Origin: Phlebotomus papatasi
Taxonomy: Eukaryota; Arthropoda; Insecta; Diptera; Psychodidae
Direction of reading: 5' to 3'
NCBI RefSeq assembly: GCF_024763615.1
Contig: NC_077223.1
Span: forward strand, 6,944,001 to 7,008,000
Length of the DNA stretch: 64,000 bases
The position numbers were made by a program, and so were the translations under genes. Shown one piece after another: positions 21,460-32,591 of the stretch. Below the pieces are notes generated by a model. It saw nothing but the letters and a program-made list of their open reading frames with translations, had not been told where the DNA came from and ran no database searches. The first letter of the stretch is position 1; the number at the start of each line of letters is the position of its first letter.

Positions 21460-22646
21460 TTATCAATCCTATTGTTAACATATGACGATCCCACACTGTG
21501 TTCTAATTTCGCCGATAAATTGCCTTAGTTAAGGACTTAATAAGTGCTTGCTTATTCAGGACTTATTTTATGCCCTTGTACGATGCTCTTTTTTAAGAGC
21601 TTCAAAAAGTTCAGCTTCATAAAGTTAAGAGATTGTGGCTTTGGTTTTTAGATTGTTCTCGTGTTAGAATGGTGAATCGAACCCAGGACCATTGCTTGAA
21701 AAATCACAAAAAGAGCTTAGTTTGCTCAACACATTTGTTTATTGTTCAAAATTTTGCTGCAATCGAATTTGCACGTAATTTGAGTATTCCTGTGAAAATC
21801 TTATTAAGTTAAGATTTTGGCTTCAGAGAGAATGTTCCTTAATTTAGTCACACTGTACTAGACAACTAACATTAGGCAACATTTATGGAAAACAGAGATA
21901 TTTAGATATAAATGTTTCAAGCGTTGTAATTGCAGTTTCATTTTGCATGTTAATCCACAATTTCACAAATACAGGGGAATAACATTTTTGGCGGGAATAC
22001 AAAGATTTAAACCTATTCAACTTGGGAAATGTGTTGCCATGGACTTCCTGGGGACAATCAAACCACCCACAATTAAAATCCCCTCAGCGTGTGGCCAGAT
22101 AGCGTTACGTTTTCCCAGAGCAAAACATGGAAAAGCGAAGTTTTGCATTTTGGGGAGAGAGATGAAATAAATTAAAACACAATTTAATTACGAAACACAA
22201 ATAAGGCGGATTCTCCAGTGCATTGAGAATGCGAGAGGAGACACAGCAAACGGATGCCACTATCATACGAAATATACCCAGAGCAACCATTACAGGAAAC
22301 TCAGAAGGTGCCAGAGCTGTGCACTCTCGCTTGCATCTCTTCAAACCCATGCCGTATTGAGGTAGAAATGATCACAATTCCCCACGTTCACCTGTATTCA
22401 TTAATATTACACCTCTGTATCGCGGCTCGCATTTTTGGTGCAAGCCTCACAATGCAATATATTCTCACATGGCTAAAATTTCCTTTCTGAGGATAATTGC
22501 AATCCCGGGCACGATTTTCACTCAATTATTTATTTTTAAAATAACATTTCTCACAGGAATTGAGAATTTTTGTTCAATTAACTTACAGATTTTTGCATCA
22601 TTTTTAATTATTGAACAAATATTTGTGCATAATTAAAATAACTGAA
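21460..22646. other. Gene-free stretch
   Basis: No gene recognised. On the minus strand at 21731-21660 a B-box-like GGGTTCGATTC lies about 40 bases after GAGCAAACTAAGCTC; this could be a decayed tRNA-derived SINE head, but no boundaries are seen. Confidence 0.35.
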
Positions 22647-24424
22647 CCCAAGTAGCACAGATGAGTCGTAATGTAATACAATTTTGGTCGTCTGTAGTAC
22701 GTGATGTAGTACAAAAACTATGTCAGAAAGTGGTCGTACGACATTACAATTGGGAAAAATGTGACGACCAATTTCGGGTCGCAGCGGCTCAATTTTGGAT
22801 ATACTGACGACCAACTCACGACTGAAGCGATTTGGCTAAAAGTTCCAAACATCAATAAGAGATGGCGCCTTATGACTATCGATAGATGGCGCCACACGAA
22901 CTTCCCATTTTAACCACATGTTTTCTCTTTCTTTTTCTCCAACATTTTTCCCCTCATCAATTTTATGAAATGAAGAAAAGGAACTTTAACAATTCTCAAG
23001 TTTGCGTTTGCATCTATTTATTAACATGTTTAATCCGATTTTTAATGTCGATTATTATTATAAATAATTATGCGACACATTGTTACCGATAGAGAATTGC
23101 GTAAATTAACAATAAAATACAGTACGATTATAAAATTCATTATTTTTAAAATATTTGATTTAAATAAATCTTGCAGCGTATCTTTATTTCCTAAAATAAA
23201 AGAATATTCCCAATTAAAAAAAATCATATTAAGGGATTTTTGATGAATTTCCTTTAAAATCAATACTGATTCACGAGAATTTTTTCATATTTTTTTCATG
23301 CATTCCCCACGTGGCATAAAATGACGCCATCACGGGACTCTAAACATATTTGCTCAGACCTTTAATTTTTTTTCGCAGATATTGCATTTGATTAAAAAAA
23401 GTAATTACTGTAATATTTTGTGATTATTTTGTGTTATAATATTTTGTGATGAAAAAAAAAGATTGTGCAATTTTTTCTAGGTTTATTAATTTATAAAAAT
23501 GCTTATTTTATTGTAGTTTATACATAATCTTAAATAAAATCGTTTCACCTTGTTTTTTTGGAGTTAAAAAGTATAGCTCCGATTTTACTAACCCGATAAG
23601 GTTTTTCATTAGGACAAAGTTGAAAATATTTAAATTACCGACAATCCTCTAAAAATGATAAAATGAGAACTTTAGAAAATTTTAGATAAATAGTTACGGT
23701 TTGCCAAAGTGATGAGCATTCCATTTATTGGAAGCAAAGTCAGTTCAAAATCAAAGTGCAATATAAGTTACTAATTAATTTACAAGTTAATAATTTAATT
23801 AATAATAAATAATTAGTTATAACTTATTAATTAATTTATAAGAGGCTTTTTAATCCATTCTTACCATAGCCACGTTCATTATACGCAAATTGAGACATTT
23901 TGAATGATTTATTTCTGGCAAAAATTATATTCTAGAGAACATCGTTAATAGAGTTTTAGTTAATTTAGTTCAACATTTACTTGAAAAAAAAAAAAAAACA
24001 AAACCCCACAGGGATGGAAATGCATTTTATTGTTCTTTTCTGACTGCGTGAAGCCATGCAAAGTTTTTGCTCAAAATGGAGGATGGAAAATTTTACATCC
24101 CGTCGGATTTGTCAAAATTAGTCTTCATCCTCTTTCCGGATTTGAATTCTGCTTGCCAATTTGTTTTCTTGGATAGTTGTTCTATGAAAAATCCATGGAG
24201 TTTTTAATGAATGAATGCAAAGTATTTAAATTCAGTGACCGTCAAAGTTTAATAGAGGGTACCCGCGCGTCCATAATAGATAAAAAAAAAGTTTCTTTTC
24301 AAAAAAAATTATCTATTATTCTGTAGGGAGTTATTTCCAAAATATGAACATTCTATTTCAATTATTTCTAGTACATTGACTGAATGGGTTAACTGTTTGA
24401 TACACATATTTCCAGAGTCATTCA

Positions 24425-24573
24425 TATGCAAAATTCCCGCGCACCATTTGAATTGACCAAATTTCTCTCAAAATGCTTCTGAGCTCTGATAAATTTCAAG
24501 TAGTTTTAGAAATTTTAATGCTCAATTCAATTTAAAATAAAAATGTGAATAAAACCTAATGTGATAGCACAGC
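24425..24573 (-). mobile_element. PIF/Harbinger end fragment
   Basis: Reverse-orientation match to the left 160 bp of the Harbinger derivative at 55881: AAATTTCAAGTAGTTTTAG, AATTTTAATGCTCAATT and the terminal CCTAATGTGATAGCAC. The rest of the element is absent. Confidence 0.65.
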
Positions 24574-24962
24574 AAAATTTAAATGAAATGCTTAAAACAT
24601 GATAATTTATTTCAAACCATTTTAAGTCCACCATTAAACAAATTAAAGTGACAGTGACACAGGCTCTAACTTCTAAAAATATTCTTATTTCCATTATTTT
24701 TCAAGTTTAATTCAAGATTTCCCGGGTTTAGAGTTCCAGAGGTTGTTGCGGAGTTACAAAGCCTCAAGCATGCTCCTAAACATTACTTGAAATATCAAAT
24801 AAAATATCGATAATTCTCAATAATTTCTTGGTTTACTAATTCTTCAAAGCAGCGTTCAAGAATTTTTGTATTATAATTTTAAGCTGGTATAAATTTGGCT
24901 TCATAATATTCAATAGTTTTTATTATAATAAAATTGAACAATATTAAATCAAATTTAACGAC

Positions 24963-25020
24963 AATTGTCGTTAAGAGATAAATTGTCGTTAAGAGAATAA
25001 ATTAAATTGTCGTTAAGAGA
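24963..25020. repeat. Tandem AAATTGTCGTTAAGAGA x3
   Basis: Three copies of a word of about 17 bases, the last two separated by a few extra AT bases. Confidence 0.8.
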
Positions 25021-25861
25021 TTGAAAAAATTACAGAATTTTGAAAATTTATATTAATTTCTTAATTTCTCCGAATTTTATCTTTTTTTTCTTTTTTTCTT
25101 AACGTTTCGTGGCTATTATAAGAATCATAAAATTATAGAATGAAAAAGATTACGTTTAGCTTCTATTTCAACCCAGACTGGGATGGTATAGCTGGGTTTC
25201 CTCAGCGACGACAACAACTGTATGCATAGTGTCTCCCTCTATTGAAAAATGAAAGGAGGCTAAATTTTGACTAATCGCCGCTACGATCGCGATTGTTCTT
25301 TCAAATTTCAAATTTGGAGTTCGCTGGAGTCATCAAATGTACAGCTTTTGGTTACTTTTACGACCAACTTTACAATATCCAAAAATTGAATAATATTTTT
25401 TGATTTTTTTCGTGAAAAATGTAAGTCATTCATTTTCCTGCGAAGAGAGGAGTTTCTAGGACCCAACAGAGCACTGGAACTCAATTGATTAAATAAATAA
25501 AATTATTAAGTTGTCTTTGGTCGTATTTGGGTCTTTTTGTGGCGGTCGTTAGGATATCCAAATTAGAGTTATGCCACGTCGTGCTACTTGGGAATGCACC
25601 AGAAAACCATTCTCATTATTTTTATTCACTGAAATTCTCTTTTTATGTATTTTAAATTAAAAAAAAAAGACTGCAGCAGATTGGACAGAATTTTGATAAA
25701 AATATTCATAATAAAGCTTTAATCAAGCATCACTTTTTTGTGATATCTGATCAATTTTGCACAAATTACTGTCCTAAATTTAAAATTACGATAGGTTTAC
25801 TGATTAAACTGTTAATTTGCTACCCAAACATTCTTTATTTCCTCAAAATAAAATTAAATAA

Positions 25862-26030
25862 ATATGGCCTCCGTTCAGTAATAATCTTTCGAAGAGACAA
25901 AGCCACTCCAAAGCCAAGCCAACTCTTCGAAAATCTACCGAAAACCTAAAGTGCAAGTTCACGTATTCGACGCTGTAGCGCTGATTGTTCTGCCTTTTCG
26001 AATTTCGGTATTTTTGACACTTCAATCGTC
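25862..26030 (-). repeat. Fragment related to foldback copy 9
   Basis: Matches the reverse complement of 7497-7640: CCGTTCAGTAATAATCTTTC, AAAGTGCAAGTTCACGTA, GTAGCGCTG. It ends just before the hAT target duplication. Confidence 0.65.
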
Positions 26031-26056
26031 AACAATGTCAAAAACAGTGTGTAAAC

Positions 26057-26516
26057 AAGAGGTGTGCAAGAAACCGTTGAAACCGAATTAACGTCAAAAT
26101 AAGTTTGTTATAGTAGCGTTTTGACCATTGACGTACAGTTCTGTCTCTCTATATGCACACTCTCTATATGCACAGCTTTTGTGGCGGTTGCATTCAAAAT
26201 CAATTTGTTTACATTTTGACAAAGTAATAAAAAAAATTATTTTCTTGGTAACTAATTTTTCTCGTTTTTAATTATCTTAATTTTATTTTTTCTGTCTCAT
26301 ATTATAGTTAAAATAACACGGGAAATTCTAGAACAATAAAAAAATAATATTTTATTAAAAGAAGGAGAAAAACCGTTGGGAATTTCAAAAAAAAGTTGTG
26401 CATATTCAGAGAGAGAACTGTCAAAAAAAGTACCCAAACTGTGCATATAGCGAGACAGCACTGTACATGTTTCATTTGACGTTAATTCGGTTTCAACGGT
26501 TTCTTGCACACCTCTG
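26057..26516. mobile_element. hAT element with 8 bp target duplication, interrupted
   Basis: Inverted ends (C/A)AGAGGTGTGCAAGAAACC and GGTTTCTTGCACACCTCTG flanked by GTGTAAAC at 26049-26056 and 26517-26524. An 8 bp duplication and a CAGAGGTG-like terminus are hallmarks of the hAT superfamily. A smaller sibling is at 60667-60795. The 460 bp length is mostly the nested element at 26136-26463; the hAT sequence itself is about 130 bp and has no transposase. Confidence 0.9.
26136..26463. mobile_element. TA-flanked MITE nested in the hAT element
   Basis: Ends CAGTTCTGTCTCTCTATATG and CATATAGCGAGACAGCACTG, TA on both sides (26134-26135 and 26464-26465). The empty site is seen in the hAT sibling near 60740 (CCATTGAC...TTTGACGTT). 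CAGT termini with a TA duplication suit a pogo/Tigger-like or Tc1-like derivative. No coding. Confidence 0.85.
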
Positions 26517-26584
26517 GTGTAAACTTTTGCTGTAAAAAGTTAATTTTGTAAACTTTTGTGGAATTTCGCGATGACAGAACGTTT

Positions 26585-26800
26585 GAATTGTAGGGAAATC
26601 CGGAAGTTCGTCGGGAAGAGACAATCACTCGGGGAAGCACATCAACTATCTCCAGAGCTTTCGGCTCGGTCTCCAAGCCTTCATCGGTTTATTTTGCTCC
26701 AGTCACTGATGAAGGCTTGGAGACCGAGCCAAAAGCTCTGGAGATAGTTGATGTGTTTCCCTGAGTGATTGTCTCTTCCGGATGACTTCCGGATTCAATT
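26585..26800. mobile_element. Foldback family G, copy 5
   Basis: Arms of about 95 bp, some 95 percent alike: ATCCGGAAGTTCGTCGGGAA, GAGACAATCACTC, ACATCAACTATCTCCAGAGC, TTTCGGCTCGGTCTCCAAGC, CTTCATCGG and complements, loop about 25 bp. The right arm reads CTGATGA, an 18-base segment, then AAAA-GCTCTGG. A possible 7 bp repeat TCGCGAT flanks it (26566 and 26838), not secure. Confidence 0.75.
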
Positions 26801-28040
26801 CACCTTTGGAAAAAATTCCACGTGTGATAAAAAAGCATCGCGATAAGCTCATTAGTACGAACTTGAGTAGAAATGTTATCCCAATGATTTGGATTATTAT
26901 TTTGAAAGCTCATTATCAAAATTTTCAGTGGAATTCTATAGCTTATTAATCCAAGAAGAAGCTTTAACTAACATTTACCTGTCAGATATTGCTAAATCTT
27001 TTATTAATATTTAATGGTATAGTTATGACCTGAAGACCTTTCCATGCACTTGCCTGCATATTAATTAAAATACCATTTATTATGAATATAAACCAGGAAT
27101 AATTTATTTGTTAGCATTATGTTCACTTGTAGAACATTGAGATATTGAAACCATACTCTCTTTATTAATTTTATTTCCTTTGAAGTAACTCAATATATGT
27201 GGTTTAGTAGTCCTTTATGTTTGTAGTTTGTATGATTTCCTTCTAAGCATCATAAACTCAGTATTTTATGTACTGCTACATATTTATACGAAAATTATTG
27301 GGAGGGGCATGGTAATTGTAGACTGATAGTAAATGTTAAAGTTGCATGATAGATCCATTATCGTTTGAGTGGTTCTGGCATGAACAATTCCGTATCGAGT
27401 TAATTAAATAGTAATTATTGGGGAAAATTGTTGAAAAGTTTTATAATGTTTTAAAAGCATTCAGTGCATAATGGTCTTGTGTCAATATGAAAATTGTAAT
27501 TTGCTCTGGTAATGTCTGAAATACAGAGCAAAACCAAGTGGGGAAAGAAAATTCGCAGAGTGCTCGAAATTAGATACTTCACCTTAAGTTTGACCAATTG
27601 AAGTTGTTACGTAATCTCAATTTAGTTAAAACAGCAATAATATTATATTATATTTTTTCATATCTTATATCTTATGGTACTGTATATACGGATGAGGGTT
27701 GACTTTGCCTCCTGCTGTTCGTAAGCTTTTCCTTAATTCTAGCTTATAAGGATAGTCCTCAGCAATCGAATATAATACGATGTATGGTAGAAAACAAATT
27801 TTATTCAAATCAGTTAAGAAATGTGCACTTCAAAAGAATTACCGTAGATGCAGGTGGTTTTGCAGCCCGTTTTCGTAAGATTTTCTTCTTAAAGCAAAGC
27901 TTGCAAAAGCTAGGGGTGCAAATACAAAGTTACTCGGATCTACGGCATTTGTTTTATATAAATAAAGCCCAAAATAAATTAGTGATAATTGCCGTAAAGA
28001 TTAAATTTTTCGCCCAAAATTATATTTGAACGGGATAATA
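26801..28040. other. Gene-free stretch
   Basis: AT-rich; no family match, gene or paired termini recognised. Confidence 0.5.
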
Positions 28041-28782
28041 AAGGAAAGCGCGCTACTTTCGGACGATTCAAGCCAGCTGAAGCTTCGAAAAACCCAATTA
28101 TTTCCTATGTTCCTAATCGATTTAATCTTTCCGTACAGAAGTAGATCTTGAAAAATTCGAAAATGTATTTGAAGATCCAAAAAAGAGACTTTCTTACTTC
28201 TTAATACTTTCACAATGTGGCGGAAGTTAGATCCTGTTCGAATTTCGAAGTGCTCAAGTGTCAAAATGTGTTGACTTTTCAATAGAGAGCTCATACAGAA
28301 GTAGATTTTGATTCTCTAATACTGTATTGGATAAAAGGTAAATGTAACTCTATTTGCGAAAAAGGTTGTTGATATTCGAAGACTTCAAATTCAATTTCGA
28401 ATTATCATACTAAATTTTCGAACAAGATGGGGAGAATTTATCAAATAAATATCTCACTAAAAAGCTAGCAAAAGAGTTACTCAGTGATTATGGAGTGATT
28501 AGATAATGGGACAAGAACAGTAAACGTCGTTGTTCTGTTTTTTCCTCACAAAAATGTGAAGACCGTCACATTTTGACACCTGAGCACTTCGAAATTCGAA
28601 CAGGGATGTATCTCAGCCACCTTGCGGAATTATCAAGAAGTAAGACAGTCTCTTTTTTGGATCTTCAAATAGATTTTCGAATTTTTCAAGATCTACTTGT
28701 GGATGGTGAGAATCCATGGTTCTTTCGTTTCGTTACTGAATCGTTCGAAAATTGAGTCGTCCGAAAGTACTGCGCTTTCCCC
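28041..28782. mobile_element. Family I element, complete copy
   Basis: Ends AAGGAAAGCGCGCTACTTTC and GAAAGTACTGCGCTTTCCCC, TA on both sides (28039-28040 and 28783-28784). Long subterminal inverted repeats (AAATGTATTTGAAGATCC, TTCGAATTTCGAAGTGCTCA and complements) run about 200 bp inward. The two arms appear to encode a similar peptide only because they are copies of each other. 742 bp. Confidence 0.8.
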
Positions 28783-28811
28783 TATCCCTTGTGAATTCGA
28801 ATGAATATGTA

Positions 28812-28949
28812 GGGGAGATGGGGCTACATTGAAAATGCTATTTTCTCGCATATTTCTAAAAGAAGTTGGACTTAGCCGTAATTTGGATCCACAATTCCTT
28901 TGTCTATCTAAATTAAATTATAGTAACGGACAAATTCCTTTTTCAATTC
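28812..28949. mobile_element. Family K MITE, copy 2, right end lost
   Basis: TA then GGGGAGATGGGGCTACATTG; interior GTAATTTGGATCCACAATTC and TAAATTATAGTAACGG match K. The right end is replaced by R sequence. Confidence 0.65.
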
Positions 28950-29073
28950 GTAATTTTAGTCAAAAATTGCACTTTTGACAGAATTTTGACGCTTTCACCT
29001 AGGGAAGTGCAGACGATTTCTCTCAAAAAGCAATTTTTACGAAAATTGCTCCCAATGTGTAGAGACTTTTAGT
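28950..29073. mobile_element. Family R MITE, copy 2
   Basis: TTTTAGTCAAAAATTGCACT on the left and TTACGAAAATTGCTCCCAAT then GTGTAGAGAC on the right match R copy 1, with a decayed left terminus. Confidence 0.6.
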
Positions 29074-29443
29074 AATAGCCTCACCTTCCTCTACGGTTCG
29101 TATAAAATCAAGAAATTTACCTCGGCCTTTAGTTAGAGATACAAAATTCGAGGAATAATTACAATTAGCGCCAATATAGAAGACAAAGTGATGAGCTTTA
29201 TGATATTTTCCCCATTGAGAGCTTAAAATGAGCAAAAACCGCAGAAAAATGAAATTGCATCAAGCTCGTTAATATGCAATTTGCATGACCACTTTTCTTT
29301 CAGATGAAAACACAGCTAGAGCATTCCTCTTTTATGCTATTCTATGTTCTTTCACTGTCTAGCAAATTTTTGTATTTTCATTGTGGCGTATGGAAAATTA
29401 TTCAGCGGAACAGCCTTACAAAATAGCTGAAAAATATTAGGTA

Positions 29444-29572
29444 GGGGAAGGTAGGGGTATATTGAATAGGAGCTATATTTAAAACGCTATTATTGAATTG
29501 AATTATGGCTTTGTCAAAATTTCTTTAGGAAAATGCGAAAAATAGCGTTTTCAATGCAGCCCTACCTTCCCC
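29444..29572. mobile_element. Family K MITE, copy 3 (129 bp)
   Basis: TA, GGGGAAGGTAGGGGTATATT ... AATGCAGCCCTACCTTCCCC. Inner words AAAATGCGAAAAATAGCGTT match copy 1. Confidence 0.75.
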
Positions 29573-29744
29573 AATATTTTTATTTTTTAGAAATTATACT
29601 ATACTATTATAGTATACTATTTTACTAATTCAAGGAATTACATGTCAAACAAAATTATAGATGGGGAAGTGTACCTAATTTGGAATGGATTTCGTTTGTT
29701 TGGGTTTCAAACGTTATATTTTTCAATTTTAAATAGTTATTTCT

Positions 29745-29801
29745 TTTATTTATTTATTTGTTTATTTATTTATTCATTTATTATATTTATTTATTTATTT
29801 T
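29745..29801. repeat. (TTTA)n microsatellite
   Basis: Interrupted run of TTTA units just left of a Q element. Confidence 0.9.
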
Positions 29802-29833
29802 TTTGAAGAAAGTCGCTTGAACTTTGAAAGGTA

Positions 29834-30069
29834 ATGGTGCCATTCCAATGAAAAATAAAAAGGGTAAACCCTTCCCCTGAATAATTCCTTAGCACTTTAC
29901 TGTTCTCAAGTGCTTCTGCATTATCGACTTTTCTTTGTATTGGTTCCTGTCTCGACTGTTTTCCCCACTCCTTGTCGTGTTCCAAAAGCACAAAAAACAG
30001 TCGACAATGTAGAAGAACTTGAAAACAGGAAAGTGCTAAAAAGTTCATTTTTCATTCGACTAGCACCAT
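29834..30069. mobile_element. Family Q element, copy 3
   Basis: The clearest Q: ATGGTGCCATTCCAATGAAA, AGCACTTTACTGTTCTCAAG, CTTTGTATTGGTTCCTGTCT, CGACTGTTTTCC and complements ending GCACCAT. 236 bp. Confidence 0.85.
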
Positions 30070-30257
30070 AAATTAATATTTTTTGTGAAAAAGTTTAATT
30101 GGATTATAACAAATTGGAATTGATTATAACGAATTGGATTTTTATTAAGGATATAAGGATATTTATTACTTTTTTTCTCTTTCTAGATCAACAAAAGCTT
30201 TAGAAGCTGCAAAACTCTAGCTAAAAATAAATCAAAAACAGATTTCTTTGGTAAATA

Positions 30258-30473
30258 GGGGGAAGTGAGGCGCGTTTGAAAGTGAAGCACCTTTGAAATT
30301 GGGATTTTCACCTATTTTTAAATTAAATTGAGTCTTATCGTGATATAATATTTAGCTTCTCAATCTGTTTTTGGACCTGAATTATGTCACAATAATTCTG
30401 AATTTTGTTTAAAAATAGGTGAAAAATTCCAATTTCAAGGGAGCCCCACTTTCAAAGGTGCCCCACTTCCCCC
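30258..30473. mobile_element. Family J MITE, copy 1
   Basis: GGGGAAGTGAGGCGCGTTTG and AAAGGTGCCCCACTTCCCCC, TA both sides (30256-30257 and 30474-30475), subterminal TTTTCACCTATTTTTAAA inverted on the right. The centre is a palindrome around GATATAAT. 216 bp. Confidence 0.9.
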
Positions 30474-30532
30474 TACGTAACATAGATAAATAATTTAGAG
30501 TTCAACACATTATCTGCCAAATTCGGAAAAAA

Positions 30533-30667
30533 AACACTAAATAGTCGTGACGGGAACTATCACAAAGAAAAGTCGATAATGCAGAAACACTTGGGAACAG
30601 TAAAGTGCTAAAAAGAATGTTCAGGAGATTGTTTTCCCCTTGTCATTTTTCCTTAGAATAGCACTAT
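30533..30667. mobile_element. Family Q element, copy 4 (right half)
   Basis: AATAGTCGTGACGGGAACTA, AAAGTCGATAATGCAGAAAC, TTTTTCCTTAGAATAGCACTA. The left arm is missing. Confidence 0.65.
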
Positions 30668-30870
30668 TATACGAGTTTCAGACCCAAGGCTTAGCCACAT
30701 GGCTTTTCTTTAAATTCTTGTCAATCAGGATTTTTCGGAACTTTTTGATTTAGAATTGAATCTTAAAGGTAGATGCATTAGATTTTGAAAAAAATTATAA
30801 AATTGCTTGTCATTAAGGATTTTGAGGCTTTCGTGAACTGTGATAAACCTCTAGTCTGAAGACCGCCTTA
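30668..30870. mobile_element. Family Z MITE, copy 3
   Basis: GAGTTTCAGACCCAAGGCTT ... TCTAGTCTGAAGACCGCCTTA. It directly abuts the Q half-copy. Confidence 0.6.
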
Positions 30871-31688
30871 CCCTTCAAGGCTTCTTAAACGAATTAGCAA
30901 AGTGGATAAAAATGATGCTAATTGACCAATAAGTGACTATTTATATACGAATATGAATTAAAATATTTAAATGAATGAACTATTTATTGCAAGAAAAATA
31001 AATGCCTTTTCCAACTCTAAAAATAAATTGATACTGTTTCTGCTATTAATAAAAGAGGAGTTTGAAAAATTCCAGGGATATGAGTATACAAATTATCAAT
31101 ACTTTCCAATTGAGAGATCAAATAGAGAAAAGTGGAACGAAAATATTAAAAAGCAAAGGCATATCAATTTCTGTATGAAATTGAACTGCCACGCCAGTGC
31201 TCTTGTGCAATCAGAGAAATATTGATGAAAATGCGGAGGAAATTCAATAATAGAGTAAATTTTTTTTTTCTCTAGAAAAATCGGAGAATTCACTGGGGAA
31301 CGATATACAGAGCAAAGGGAATGATGAGTAAATGAAAAAAAACTCTACCCTTGATGGATGATGCAGGCGGCCACGAAATGATTGTATTATCTACGTCCAT
31401 TTCGGGAAATCAATTATTCAAAAAAGGGATGCTCGTGATGCTATAATAAAAGAATCAAAGATTTTTTTTTTGACACAGACTACTCTCTTTTTTTTCTTCA
31501 CTTTTATTACCCTTTTTGTGTGTACTTTAAGAGGAACTTTTAAAATATTTATGCAATCGATACAGTGAGCACAAAAATAATACAATCAATATTATCCTTT
31601 CCAAATTCTCTTGTGATACTGATCGGTCAAGTCAGGTCAAGTTCTAAATTCCTTCTAGGATCGAGCTGGAGACCTCTCTTTTTAACTA
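30871..31688. other. Gene-free stretch
   Basis: No gene or family match recognised; a frame of 84 codons at 30971 resembles nothing I know. Confidence 0.5.
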
Positions 31689-31941
31689 CACTGAGAGAAA
31701 TCCGAAAAAGTTAAAATAACATTCCGGAAATGTTAATTTTACCCTGCAGTATTGATCCGAAATCAGTGTAAATATCACCCTTTTTAGGTGTATTGAGGGT
31801 TAAAATTACCCTTTTTCATGTTGATTTTACCCTTAAAAAGGTGTAAAATTAACATTCAAAAATGTTCATATATTTTTACACCTAAAAAGTGTTAAAGTTA
31901 TGAGGAAAAAAAATTAATCGCACCCTCTTTTTTTCTCAGTG
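31689..31941 (+). mobile_element. Family D MITE, copy 1
   Basis: CACTGAGAGAAATCCGAAAA ... CTTTTTTTCTCAGTG. The interior alternates TTTTACCCT and GTGTAAAAT words, each with complements, so the single strand can fold at several places. 253 bp. Confidence 0.85.
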
Positions 31942-32336
31942 TTGACACTCTACGAACTCAGCAATTAGAGGCCATAAGCTGAGCTTGACTTATTACAAGA
32001 CATTAACCAATTGTATTTGCACTTCAATCGAGCATACTCAGGTTGCGAGATTTAAGAACGATATCGCTTTGCTTTAAACAAAGGAATCGACCAGGATTAT
32101 ATGCTTGACCCTTAATCTTTTCGCTTTTGATTAATAATCTTTCATCTGAACTGCAGGAGTGTTCGTATTGAAAGTGATCCCTAAAACTCCTCATAAGCCC
32201 TTGAACTTATAAATTTAAATCTGTTCAGAACTCAGCACTGGTCGACCACCAACGGATTTCTCTTGAATTCTAAAAAAAAATTACAAGCCCTGGTAATTTC
32301 CAAAAAAATCTTCCACCATATTCTTTACTATTTCTT

Positions 32337-32591
32337 CACAGAGAAAAAAGAGGGTGCGATTAACTTTTTTTCCTCATAACTTTAACACTTTTTAGGTGTA
32401 AAAATATATCAACATTTTTTAATGTTAATTTTACACCTTTTAATGGTAAAATTAACATGAAAAAGGGAAACTTTAACCCCTAATACACCTAAAAAGGGTA
32501 ATATTTACACCGATTTCGGATCAATACTGCAGGGTAAAATTAACATTTCCGGAAAGTTATTTTAACTTTTTCGGATTTCTCTCACTCAGTG
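32337..32591 (-). mobile_element. Family D MITE, copy 2 (inverted to copy 1)
   Basis: The same sequence in the opposite orientation, 395 bp after copy 1: AGAGGGTGCGATTAACTTTT, TTTTTAGGTGTAAAAATATA ... GGATTTCTCTCACTCAGTG. Together the two copies make a 250 bp stem. Confidence 0.85.

Larger units (their letters stand above)
22647..25592. mobile_element. Element W, 2.9 kb with short terminal inverted repeats
   Basis: Ends CCCAAGTAGCAC (22647-22658) and GTGCTACTTGGG (25581-25592), with further inner similarity (GACGACCAACT near the left and ACGACCAACTTTACAATATCC near the right). The interior is very AT-rich and has no transposase-like frame. It holds a PIF/Harbinger fragment at 24425-24573. The word TGACTAATCGCCGCTACGATCG (shortened: CGCCGCTACGATCG) near 25275 recurs at 39599. 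A chance pairing of a 12 bp terminus 2.9 kb apart is possible, so the span is moderately supported. Confidence 0.5.

Noticed and set aside
24963..25020. CRISPR-like short direct repeats
   Set aside because: Only three units with no unique spacers of constant length; a simple tandem repeat in eukaryotic DNA.
28001..28755. Similar peptides (HFEIRTG...VSFLDLQI.FRIFQDLL) on opposite strands, suggesting a conserved protein
   Set aside because: The two regions are the inverted arms of one I element, so the peptide similarity follows from DNA identity, not selection.
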